A DNA stretch of 64,000 nucleotides from Pseudoflavonifractor gallinarum (lineage in GTDB: Bacteria > Bacillota > Clostridia > Oscillospirales > Oscillospiraceae). The stretch lies in assembly GCF_014982855.1 (NCBI RefSeq), contig NZ_JADCKF010000009.1, forward strand, positions 62,001 to 126,000, in the 5' to 3' direction. The number at the start of each line of letters is the position of its first letter. The stretch's first letter is position 1. Positions 33,167-40,723 of this stretch are shown here, in pieces. A program made the translations under genes and the position numbers. Under the pieces are notes generated by a model. The model was given only the letters and a program-made list of their open reading frames with translations, did not search any database and was not told the DNA's origin.

Positions 33167-35424
33167 AGATCAAACGAATGACAGCCACCTTTGGGCGGCT
33201 TCAGAACGAGACGCTGGAGCTGGGAGAGGGGCTCAACCTGATCCAGGCCCCCAATGAGGCGGGAAAATCCACCTGGTCGGCCTTTATCCGGGCCATGCTC
33301 TACGGTATCCCCACCAAGGAGCGGGACCGGCAGGGCTTCATCGCCGAGAAAAACCGCTATCAGCCCTGGAATGGCTCGGCCATGGAGGGGCGTATGGAGA
33401 TCGAGTGGAACGGGCGTCTCATCACTCTTCTGCGCAGCCAGAACCGCACGGTGCCCTTCGGCAAGTTTGAGGCGGTGGACACCCGGACGGGGGAGCCCAT
33501 TCCCGAGCTGACGGCGGAAAATGTGGGAGAGACCCTCATCGGGGCGCCCCGGGAGGTCTTTGAGCGCTCGGCCTTTGTGGGACAGGGAGCCACTGCGGTG
33601 GACGGCTCTCCGGCGCTGGAAAAGCGCATCTCCGCGCTGGTCTCCTCGGGAGAGGAGGATGTGTCGGGGGCCCAGGTGGAGCGGAAGCTCAAGGACTGGC
33701 TCAACCGGCGCAAGCACAACAAGACCGGCTGGATCCCCGAGCTGGAGCAGACCATCACAGAGTTGAACGAGGCCGCCGGGCGGCAGTCCAAGGCCCATCG
33801 CACCGCGGAGGAGGCCCTGCTGAGTCTGGACGGGCTCCGGCGGGAGCGGGACACCCTGGCGGTGGAGTTGGCCTATCACAAGGCGGCGGCGGAGCAAAAG
33901 AAACGTACTGCCTGGGAGCAGGCCCAGTCAGAGCTCTCTCAGGCCCGTGCCGAGGAGGAGAAGTACCGCGCGGAATTGCGCAGGGACGGAATGACCCCCG
34001 ACCGGGAGGTCCTGCGCCGGACCCAGGAGGAGCTCAACCTGCTGCGCAATGTGGAGCAGAAGCTCAAGCAGGCCGAGCGGGACTATGAGGCGGCCATCCA
34101 GGCCGCCAATCAGGCCCGGCAGGAGGCCTCCGACCCCCTCTTTGCGGGGATGTCGCCCCAGGAGGCATGGGACAAAGCCAATCTGGACGCCGACGAGGTG
34201 GATCTGGAGGAGCCGGCCTCCGGGGGAACCCTTGCTGCGGGGCTTCTGCTGCTGGCCGGAGCCCTTGCAACGGCTGCCGCAGGGGTATTGCTGACCCCCT
34301 TTGCTTTCCTGGGCACGGCGCTGCTGCTCGTGGGGGGGATCATTCTGCTGGTCCAGAATGTCCGGCTCAAGCGGCAGGCTGCCACTATCCAGGAGGAGCG
34401 GGAAGAGATCCTCACCTGGTACGGCGTGGAGGATTCGGAGGAAATCCTGGCCCTGGCGCGGGAATACCGTGCTGGGTGGGAGAGCGCCCATGAGGCGGAG
34501 CGGGAGCGGCAGAATGCCGAGCAGACGCTCATTGATCTGAAAAATGAGCGGGAGCGCCTGCGGGCCCAGGTCCTGCCGCTGGTGCAGGGATTTGCGCCTG
34601 GGGCGAAAGACGCCTTTACTCTCTCGGCGGCCATCTCCAAGGCCCTCTTCCTCCAGGAGAAGCTGGAACAGGCGGCCATCCGGCGGGAAGGTGCGGAAAA
34701 ATTGGTCCAGCGCCTGCCCGCTCCCCAGGAGGTCCCGGAAGCGGTCCCCGATGTGGAGCCCCGGTATGACGGCACCTATACCGCTGTGCGGCTGAGCGCG
34801 GTGGAGGGCGAGATCGGGCGGCTCAACAGCGTGCTGGCCATGGCCCAGGGAGAGCTCAAGACCCTGGGCGATCCTGCCCAGACCCAGGCAGATCTGGAGC
34901 GGGCCCAGGAGACGCTGGCCCTGCGCCGGCAGGAGTATGAGGCCATCACTCTGGCCCTGGAGGGACTGGAGGAGGCCAACCGCTCCATGCAGGCGCGCTT
35001 TGCCCCCGCCCTCAACGAGCGCGCCGGGGAGCTGATGGAACGCCTGACCGGCGGCCGCTATGACCGGGTGACCCTCACCCGGGAATTTGAGGCCATGGCG
35101 GAGGAGCGGGATGGGATGCTGCCCCGGCGGGTGCTCTCCCTCTCCCGGGGAACGGCCGATCAGCTCTACCTGGCGGTACGCCTGGCGGTGTGTGAGCTGG
35201 CGCTGCCCGATGCCAATGCCGCGCCCCTGGTGCTGGACGACGCGCTGGCCAACTTTGATGACGGCCGGATGAAGCTGGCCCTGGATGTGCTCCGCTCTCT
35301 GGGCAGAGAGCGGCAGATCCTTCTCTTTACCTGCCACAGCCGGGAGGGAAATTATCTCTCCGACGCCTACGACGTCCAGCATATTCCCTTGTCTTCGCGG
35401 GGCGAAGGGAGTAATCTGGTATGA
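33163..35424 (+). CDS. SbcC/YhaN-like AAA ATPase
   Basis: 753 residues. Walker A is in LIQAPNEAGKSTWSAF (near 26-41) and FVGQGATAVDG follows at about 140. The middle is coiled coil (about 195-310 and 430-610), interrupted by a hydrophobic hairpin, AAGLLLLAGALATAAAGVLL, at about 355-395 that would span or dip into a membrane. The signature LSRGTADQLYLAVRLAVCEL and Walker B PLVLDDALANFDDGR end the protein. Bacillus YhaN has the same plan. It acts with the preceding nuclease, possibly at the membrane. Confidence 0.87.
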   Translation: MKIKRMTATFGRLQNETLELGEGLNLIQAPNEAGKSTWSAFIRAMLYGIPTKERDRQGFIAEKNRYQPWNGSAMEGRMEIEWNGRLITLLRSQNRTVPFGKFEAVDTRTGEPIPELTAENVGETLIGAPREVFERSAFVGQGATAVDGSPALEKRISALVSSGEEDVSGAQVERKLKDWLNRRKHNKTGWIPELEQTITELNEAAGRQSKAHRTAEEALLSLDGLRRERDTLAVELAYHKAAAEQKKRTAWEQAQSELSQARAEEEKYRAELRRDGMTPDREVLRRTQEELNLLRNVEQKLKQAERDYEAAIQAANQARQEASDPLFAGMSPQEAWDKANLDADEVDLEEPASGGTLAAGLLLLAGALATAAAGVLLTPFAFLGTALLLVGGIILLVQNVRLKRQAATIQEEREEILTWYGVEDSEEILALAREYRAGWESAHEAERERQNAEQTLIDLKNERERLRAQVLPLVQGFAPGAKDAFTLSAAISKALFLQEKLEQAAIRREGAEKLVQRLPAPQEVPEAVPDVEPRYDGTYTAVRLSAVEGEIGRLNSVLAMAQGELKTLGDPAQTQADLERAQETLALRRQEYEAITLALEGLEEANRSMQARFAPALNERAGELMERLTGGRYDRVTLTREFEAMAEERDGMLPRRVLSLSRGTADQLYLAVRLAVCELALPDANAAPLVLDDALANFDDGRMKLALDVLRSLGRERQILLFTCHSREGNYLSDAYDVQHIPLSSRGEGSNLV

Positions 35425-35447
35425 ACGGCGCAGAAGGAGGGGAGGCC

Positions 35448-36029
35448 ATGATGAACCAGGCTGGCCAGGAGGAGGGGCTGACCAATGGTCAGGCACTTCG
35501 GTTGGACCTGTATTTCTGGCTCCAGGCGCTGGTCATGGCGCTCATTGCCCTGATTCTGGTCTTTACCTTTGTAGGCCGGGTCGTGGGCGTGGATGGCAGC
35601 TCCATGGAGCCCACCCTCCGGGACGGAGATATGGTCCTGCTCCAGAGTATCAGCTATCAGCCCCGGCAGCACGATGTGGTGGTGCTGACAAAGCCCTTTG
35701 GAAAGATCAACGGTCCCATTGTCAAACGGGTCATTGCGGTGGGCGGACAGCATGTAACCATCGACTATGATGCCGGTACGGTCACGGTGGACGGGGAGAT
35801 CCTGGAGGAGCCCTATCTCAATGAGGCGATGGAGCACCCGCCCGAGGGATCCCTGCGCACCATTACAGAGGTCACGGTCCCCGAGGGGAGTATTTTTGTG
35901 ATGGGGGACAACCGCAATCACTCCGATGACAGCCGCAATGAGCTGCTGGGCGTGGTGGATGAGCGGTATGTTCTGGGGCGGGTCATCGCGGTGGTGCTGC
36001 CCCTGTCCGACTTCGGTCTATTGGAATAG
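35448..36029 (+). CDS. lepB: signal peptidase I (second copy)
   Basis: 193 residues from ATG 35448, seven bases after AAGGAGG; an in-frame ATG at 35421 overlaps the previous stop and would add nine residues. One membrane helix (about 26-45), catalytic Ser52 in SSMEPTL, Lys93 in VKRVIAVGG and MGDNRNHSDDSR are present. It is clearly paralogous to the copy at 16378. Two LepB copies with different neighbours suggest separate substrates or expression. Confidence 0.93.
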   Translation: MMNQAGQEEGLTNGQALRLDLYFWLQALVMALIALILVFTFVGRVVGVDGSSMEPTLRDGDMVLLQSISYQPRQHDVVVLTKPFGKINGPIVKRVIAVGGQHVTIDYDAGTVTVDGEILEEPYLNEAMEHPPEGSLRTITEVTVPEGSIFVMGDNRNHSDDSRNELLGVVDERYVLGRVIAVVLPLSDFGLLE

Positions 36030-36037
36030 AAATCAAA

Positions 36038-36075
36038 AAGATGCGCCCGTCGGCCTTGGCCGGCGGGCGCATCTT
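36038..36075 (+). terminator. terminator after the second lepB
   Basis: 18-bp arms (36038-36055 and 36058-36075) with one G-U pair give a very stable stem between convergent genes. The T-run is short. Confidence 0.6.
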
Positions 36076-36101
36076 GGCGCATACGGACAGAATCAGCAAC
36101 A

Positions 36102-36755
36102 TCAGCGGCGGAGGATCACATGGATGTAGCTGAGCTGCCGCTCAATCAGGGTCTGGTTATCCAGGGCGTCGCCCATCTGGATCTTCTGGGTGAGCAGCTC
36201 CTTGAAGCAGTAGAGAATGATCTCATTCATGGACTCCCGCTCCTCCAGCGAGAGGGAGGCCCCCTCCAGAACGGGCTGGAGCATCTGCCAGTTGCGCTCC
36301 ACCAGAGAGCCGCAGGTGAGCATCTCCAGCACGCTGTCATCCAGTTCGCCCAACTCCTCCGGGAAGACCTCGTAGTAGGCGTGGATGATTTCGGTGAGCT
36401 CTCCGCTGTACTTTCCATAAAAGAGGTTATAATAGGCGTGGGGATGGCGGAATGCCGAGGCGCAGAAGAAGCGCCACATGAACAGAAAACGCTGGAAGGC
36501 ATCCTGCTCGTCGGCCAGATAGCGGGCCAGGTTCCGGTTGTAATCCTCAAAATATTTCATTGAGGCGTAGACCGTCAGATGGTCCAGGTCCTTGAAGTAG
36601 TTGTAGAGCGTGGCGCTGTTGTAGCCCGCCCGCTTGGCTACCCGGCGCAGGGTGAGGGATTCCATACCCTCATTTTCCATTAACTCGCTGGCCGCATTGA
36701 TAAAACAGGCGAAAATTTGATTGCGCTGTTCGGCCCGGTAAGGGGGTCTTGCCAT
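36102..36755 (-). CDS. TetR/AcrR family transcriptional regulator
   Basis: 217 residues. The N-terminal helix-turn-helix is SLTLRRVAKRAGYNSATLYNYFKDLDHL (key residues near 33-60), typical of TetR repressors. The C-terminal part is an all-helical ligand domain unlike any I can assign. Divergent from trxB, with both promoters and an inverted repeat in the 410-base gap, so it may control itself and perhaps the trx-grd locus. The effector is unknown. Confidence 0.88.
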   Translation of the reverse strand: MARPPYRAEQRNQIFACFINAASELMENEGMESLTLRRVAKRAGYNSATLYNYFKDLDHLTVYASMKYFEDYNRNLARYLADEQDAFQRFLFMWRFFCASAFRHPHAYYNLFYGKYSGELTEIIHAYYEVFPEELGELDDSVLEMLTCGSLVERNWQMLQPVLEGASLSLEERESMNEIILYCFKELLTQKIQMGDALDNQTLIERQLSYIHVILRR

Positions 36756-36776
36756 GATAATGCCTCCTTAAAGTTC

Positions 36777-36804
36777 ACCAGTGGCGCACAAAATTGCGCA
36801 TGGT
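36777..36804. promoter_or_regulatory. inverted repeat, candidate operator of the TetR gene
   Basis: ACCA-N2-GGCGCA (36777-36788) mirrors TGCGCA-TGGT (36795-36804) around an AT-rich centre, 22 bases upstream of the tetR ATG and downstream of its promoter. The symmetry is imperfect by two bases. Confidence 0.4.
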
Positions 36805-36876
36805 ATCGTTCTGCCTTGATGGGATAGAAAATGAACTTATAAGTATGATTCCGGAGAGCGGAGCACTTTCCAATTC

Positions 36877-36905
36877 ATTATACCGCGCCAATCAAATATA
36901 ATCAA
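36877..36905 (-). promoter_or_regulatory. sigma-A promoter of the TetR gene
   Basis: On the minus strand TTGATT (36905-36900), 17 bases, TATAAT (36882-36877). Confidence 0.6.
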
Positions 36906-36980
36906 GATGATTATTCATTTATTTTTTTAATAACCGCGATTTAAAAGGGGTTTTTGCCATTGGGGGCAAAAAAATAGCTC

Positions 36981-37009
36981 TTGACTTTCTTGAAAAAGCA
37001 TTATAAAAT
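36981..37009 (+). promoter_or_regulatory. sigma-A promoter of trxB-trxA-grd
   Basis: TTGACT (36981-36986), 17 bases, TAAAAT (37004-37009). Transcription from about 37016 leaves a 150-base untranslated leader before trxB. I looked for a glycine riboswitch core there and did not recognise one. Confidence 0.7.
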
Positions 37010-37166
37010 CACGCTGAAAGAATTGATCGTTTCAATAAAATGCGTGATGGGGAAAGAAACATTTTTAGGCATTTTACTTAGGTGTAGTGATGCCTTCTTG
37101 TGCGCCGTCCACACACGTTTATGTCCCGCAGGATCCAAAATGGAAGTTTGTAGGAGGCATCATACC

Positions 37167-38102
37167 ATGGATAAGATTTATGACGTGATCGTTCTGGGTG
37201 CCGGCCCCGCCGGCCTGGCCGCCGGTCTGTACGCCGGTCGCAGCCGTCTGAGCACTCTCATTATTGAGAAGGGCAAGGATGGCGGTCAGATCGCCATCAC
37301 CGATGAGATTGAGAACTATCCCGGCCAGATGGTCGAGGGTGAGAGCGGCCCCAGCCTGATCGCCCGTATGACCGAGCAGGCCAAGAAGTTCGGCGCTGAG
37401 CGCGCCAACGACACCATTCTCAGCGTGGAGCTGGAGGGCGATGTGAAGGTCCTCAAGAGCGCCAAGAATGAGTATCGTGCCAAGGCCGTCATCGTGGCCA
37501 CCGGCGCGTTCCCCAAGCCCATCGGCTGTGAGAATGAGGCCAAGTTTATCGGTAAGGGCATCTCCTTCTGCGCCACCTGTGACGCTGCCTTCTTTGAGGA
37601 CTTCGAGGTCTTCGTGGTGGGCGGCGGCGACTCCGCCGTGGAAGAGGCCATGTACCTGACCAAGTTTGCCCGCAAGGTCACCATCATCCATCGCCGCGAT
37701 GAGCTGCGTGCCGCCAAGAGCATCCAGGAGAAGGCCTTTGCCAATCCCAAGCTCCACTTCCTGTGGGACACCGTGGTGCAGTCCGTGGACGGCGACGAGC
37801 TGCTGAGCAAGATGGTCGTGAAGAACGTCAAGACCGGCGAGCTCACCACCATCGAGGCCGATCCCGAGGACGGCCTGTTCGGTGTGTTCGGCTTCATCGG
37901 CTACAACCCCAACTCCAAGCTGTTTGACGGCATCCTGGAGATGGAGAACGGCTACATCAAGACCGACGACAACATGCACACCAACATCCCCGGCGTCTTC
38001 GCCGCCGGCGACATCCGTGTCAAGAGCCTGCGCCAGGTGGTCACCGCCGCTGCGGACGGCGCTATCGCCGCCATGCAGGCTGAGAAGTTCATCAACGAGT
38101 AA
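37167..38102 (+). CDS. trxB: thioredoxin reductase of the glycine reductase locus
   Basis: 311 residues from ATG 37167 (TAGGAGG upstream; the open frame extends further but without a ribosome site). FAD-binding GAGPAG at 11-16, redox pair CATC at 135-138, NAD(P)-binding VVGGGDSAVEEAMYL and the closing GVFAAGDIRVKSLRQVVTAA are intact. It passes electrons from NAD(P)H to thioredoxin, which reduces selenoprotein A of glycine reductase. First gene of trxB-trxA-grdA-grdC-grdD. Confidence 0.95.
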   Translation: MDKIYDVIVLGAGPAGLAAGLYAGRSRLSTLIIEKGKDGGQIAITDEIENYPGQMVEGESGPSLIARMTEQAKKFGAERANDTILSVELEGDVKVLKSAKNEYRAKAVIVATGAFPKPIGCENEAKFIGKGISFCATCDAAFFEDFEVFVVGGGDSAVEEAMYLTKFARKVTIIHRRDELRAAKSIQEKAFANPKLHFLWDTVVQSVDGDELLSKMVVKNVKTGELTTIEADPEDGLFGVFGFIGYNPNSKLFDGILEMENGYIKTDDNMHTNIPGVFAAGDIRVKSLRQVVTAAADGAIAAMQAEKFINE

Positions 38103-38152
38103 ATGAACGGCGCGGCAGCCGCCGCACCGAACAATGAAAGGGGTATATTACC

Positions 38153-38470
38153 ATGCTGGAACTGACTAAGGAAACCTTCGAGGAAGAAGTGCTGAAGGCC
38201 GAGGGCAAGGTCCTCGTTGACTTTTACGGCGACGGCTGCGTGCCCTGCCAGGCTCTGATGCCCCACGTGCATGAGCTGGCCGAGCAGTATGGCGACAAGA
38301 TCAAGTTCTGCGCCCTGAACACCACCAAGGCCCGCCGTCTGGCCATTGCCCAGAAGGTGCTGGGTCTGCCCGTGATCGCCATCTACGAGAACGGCGCTCA
38401 GATCGCTTCCTGCGTGAAGGAAGAGGCTACTCCCGAGGCTGTCAAGGCCATGGTCGAGGCCAACATCTAA
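38153..38470 (+). CDS. trxA: thioredoxin with GCVPC active site (glycine reductase type)
   Basis: 105 residues. The active site reads DGCVPCQ (Cys29, Cys32) in place of the common WCGPC. This variant is known from thioredoxins encoded in glycine reductase operons of amino-acid-fermenting clostridia. LPVIAIYENG supplies the cis-proline loop. It shuttles electrons from TrxB to GrdA. AAAGGGG precedes the ATG. Confidence 0.92.
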   Translation: MLELTKETFEEEVLKAEGKVLVDFYGDGCVPCQALMPHVHELAEQYGDKIKFCALNTTKARRLAIAQKVLGLPVIAIYENGAQIASCVKEEATPEAVKAMVEANI

Positions 38471-38533
38471 TTTTCTTGTGTAGTATGGGCATCCGCCCTT
38501 GCTATAAATCTACAAAGGAAGGAGAGAAACACC

Positions 38534-39004
38534 ATGGGAATGCTGGAAGGCAAGAAGGCCATCATCATTGGTGACCGCGACGGTATCCCCGGTCCTGCCA
38601 TCGCCGAGTGCGTGAAGACCGCCGGTGCTGAGGTCGTGTTCAGCTCCACCGAGTGCTTTGTGTGAACCAGCGCTGGTGCAATGGATCTGGAGAATCAGAA
38701 GCGGGTTAAGGACTTCTCCGAGGAATTCGGCCCCGAGAACGTTATCGTTATTCTGGGCGCTTCCGAGGCGGAGGCCTCCGGTCTGGCGGCTGAGACCGTC
38801 ACCGCAGGCGACCCCACTTTCGCCGGTCCGTTGACTGGAGTCTCGTTGGGACTCAAGGTTTATCATGTGTGCGAGCCCGAGATCAAAGATGAAGTTGATC
38901 CCGCCGTATACGATGAGCAGGTCAGCATGATGGAAATGGTTCTGGACGTGGATGAGATCATCAATGAGATGAAGTCCATCCGTGATCAGTACTGCAAGTA
39001 CTAA
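38534..39004 (+). CDS. grdA: glycine/sarcosine/betaine reductase complex selenoprotein A (UGA = selenocysteine 44)
   Basis: 156 residues if the in-frame TGA at 38663-38665 is read as selenocysteine. Before it: [20 protein letters not shown] to STECFV; after it: [36 protein letters not shown] and the C-terminal [14 protein letters not shown]. The context CFV[14 protein letters not shown] and position 44 match GrdA of Eubacterium and Clostridium species. GrdA receives the carboxymethyl group on its selenium as a selenoether and passes it to component C. An automatic caller that treats TGA as stop would split the gene, giving only the 43-residue N-terminus and an internal ATG start at 38681. AAGGAGAG precedes the ATG. 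Confidence 0.96.
38663..38690 (+). ncRNA. bacterial SECIS element region in grdA
   Basis: The selenocysteine TGA is followed at once by the palindrome ACCAGCGCTGGT (38666-38677), which can fold into a short hairpin inside the coding sequence. Bacterial SECIS hairpins lie immediately 3' of the UGA and bind SelB. Exact fold is inferred. Confidence 0.6.
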
Positions 39005-39017
39005 TTGCGCTGTGAAC

Positions 39018-39062
39018 ACAAAAGTGGTGGTAGGACGCGGCGCGCCCTGTCACCACTTTTGT
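39018..39062 (+). terminator. hairpin between grdA and grdC
   Basis: 12-bp arms (39018-39029 and 39051-39062; ACAAAAGTGGTG) enclose a 21-base GC-rich segment. It resembles a terminator or attenuator and would let grdA be made in excess over grdCD. Confidence 0.6.
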
Positions 39063-39171
39063 CGTTATTCCGGCAGTTTCCGGGTATCTCTCATCCCGAA
39101 ACGCAAACGACGTATCCCCGCGCGAAACGATGCGCATTATTACAGCCATAGATGGAAAGGCGGTTATTCAC

Positions 39172-40710
39172 ATGAACAGTGTTGTCAAGGGAACCGGCTA
39201 TATCCTGGTTCATACTCCCGACATGGTGATCCACAACGGCACCACCCAGACCACCGAGCGCGTGGTCAATCCTGAGAGCGAGTACCTCAAGGAGCTGCCC
39301 AGCCACCTGCGCAGCTTCCAGGATGTGCTGGCCTACTGGCCCAACCAGACCTATATCGGCAATGTGACCCCCGCTCAGCTGGCTGAGCAGGGCACCTCCT
39401 GGGTGGACATGAAGTGCTCCGTTACCGATCGCCACGGCAAGTACGGCGAGATCATGCCCCAGGCCGAGTTCCTGCTGCTGATGCAGATCTGTGACTGCTT
39501 TGACGTGGTCAAGCTGGAGAAGGCTTTTGTGGCCGAGCACAAGGCTGCCATCGCCGAGCATCCCCTCTTTGACGAGGAGATGGTGGGCCGCCTGAACGAG
39601 GGTGTGGAGATCAGCGAGATCGAGCACCTGGTGAACGAGGAGCACGCTGAGGGCCTGTACCACAACAACAAGCTGGTGGGCTGTGTTAAGCGCGCCCACG
39701 ACATCGACGTGAACCTGTCCGCCCATGTCATGCACGAGAACCTGGTGTCCAAGGCCTCCAGCGTGCTGGCTCTGCTGCATGCCGTGAAGAACGCCGGCAT
39801 CGACAAGTCCGAGGTCGAGTACGTCATCGACTGCTGTGAGGAGGCCTGCGGCGACATGAACCAGCGCGGCGGCGGCAACTTCGCAAAGGCGGCTGCTGAG
39901 ATCGCCGGCCTGCCCAACGCCACCGGTTCCGATACCCGCGGCTTCTGTGCCGGTCCTGCTCACGCCATTGTGGAGGCCGCCTCTCTGGTCAAGGCCGGCA
40001 CCTACAAGACCGTTATCGTCACCGCTGGCGGCTGCACCGCTAAGCTGGGCATGAACGGTAAGGACCACGTCAAGAAGGGCCTGCCCATCCTGGAGGACAT
40101 GCTGGGCGGCTTCGCCGTGGTCATCTCCCAGAACGACGGCGTGAACCCCGAGATCGACCTGTCCATCCTGGGCCGCCACACCGTGGGCACCGGTTCCGCT
40201 CCTCAGGCCGTCATCGGCTCTCTGGTGGCCGATCCTCTGGCCCGCGCCGGTCTGAAGATCACCGACATCGACAAGTACTCCCCCGAGATGCAGAACCCCG
40301 ACATCACCAAGCCCGCCGGCGCCGGTGATGTGCCTCTGGCCAACTACAAGATGATCGCCGCTCTGGCGGTCAAGAACGGCGACCTGGACAAGAAGGCCAT
40401 GCCCGAGTTCCTGACCAAGCACGGTCTGGTGGGCTGGGCTCCCACCCAGGGCCACATCCCCTCCGGCGTGCCCTTCATCGGCCCCGCCCGCGACGAGATG
40501 CTCGCCGGCGAGCTGAACACCGCCATGATCATCGGCAAGGGCTCCCTGTTCCTGGGCCGTATGACCAACCTCTTCGACGGCGTGTCCTTCGTCATCCGCA
40601 AGAACAGCGGTGAAGTGGAAGAGGGCGGCGTATCCACCGAGAAGGTGAAGAAGCTCATCGCCGAGTCCTTCCGTCAGTTCGCCGCCACTCTGGCTGTGGA
40701 CGACGAGTAA
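39172..40710 (+). CDS. grdC: glycine/sarcosine/betaine reductase component C, beta subunit
   Basis: 512 residues from ATG 39172. The sequence is FabH/thiolase-like: CCEEACGDMNQRGGGNFAKA contains the conserved Cys region, DTRGFCAGPAHAIVEAASLV and TAGGCTAKLGMN follow, and HGLVGWAPTQGHIPSGVPF lies near the end. GrdC with GrdD converts the Se-carboxymethyl group of GrdA to acetyl phosphate. The length agrees with known GrdC (about 510). The upstream frame to 39130 lacks a ribosome site. It is followed 13 bases later by grdD. Confidence 0.94.
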   Translation: MNSVVKGTGYILVHTPDMVIHNGTTQTTERVVNPESEYLKELPSHLRSFQDVLAYWPNQTYIGNVTPAQLAEQGTSWVDMKCSVTDRHGKYGEIMPQAEFLLLMQICDCFDVVKLEKAFVAEHKAAIAEHPLFDEEMVGRLNEGVEISEIEHLVNEEHAEGLYHNNKLVGCVKRAHDIDVNLSAHVMHENLVSKASSVLALLHAVKNAGIDKSEVEYVIDCCEEACGDMNQRGGGNFAKAAAEIAGLPNATGSDTRGFCAGPAHAIVEAASLVKAGTYKTVIVTAGGCTAKLGMNGKDHVKKGLPILEDMLGGFAVVISQNDGVNPEIDLSILGRHTVGTGSAPQAVIGSLVADPLARAGLKITDIDKYSPEMQNPDITKPAGAGDVPLANYKMIAALAVKNGDLDKKAMPEFLTKHGLVGWAPTQGHIPSGVPFIGPARDEMLAGELNTAMIIGKGSLFLGRMTNLFDGVSFVIRKNSGEVEEGGVSTEKVKKLIAESFRQFAATLAVDDE

Positions 40711-40723
40711 GGAGGGAGACGCA

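Noticed and set aside
37010-37166. Glycine riboswitch before trxB
   Set aside because: No recognisable glycine aptamer core in the 150-base leader by eye.
38663-38665. grdA as a pseudogene with a nonsense codon
   Set aside because: The TGA sits exactly at the known selenocysteine position with conserved flanks, and selenium genes are present.
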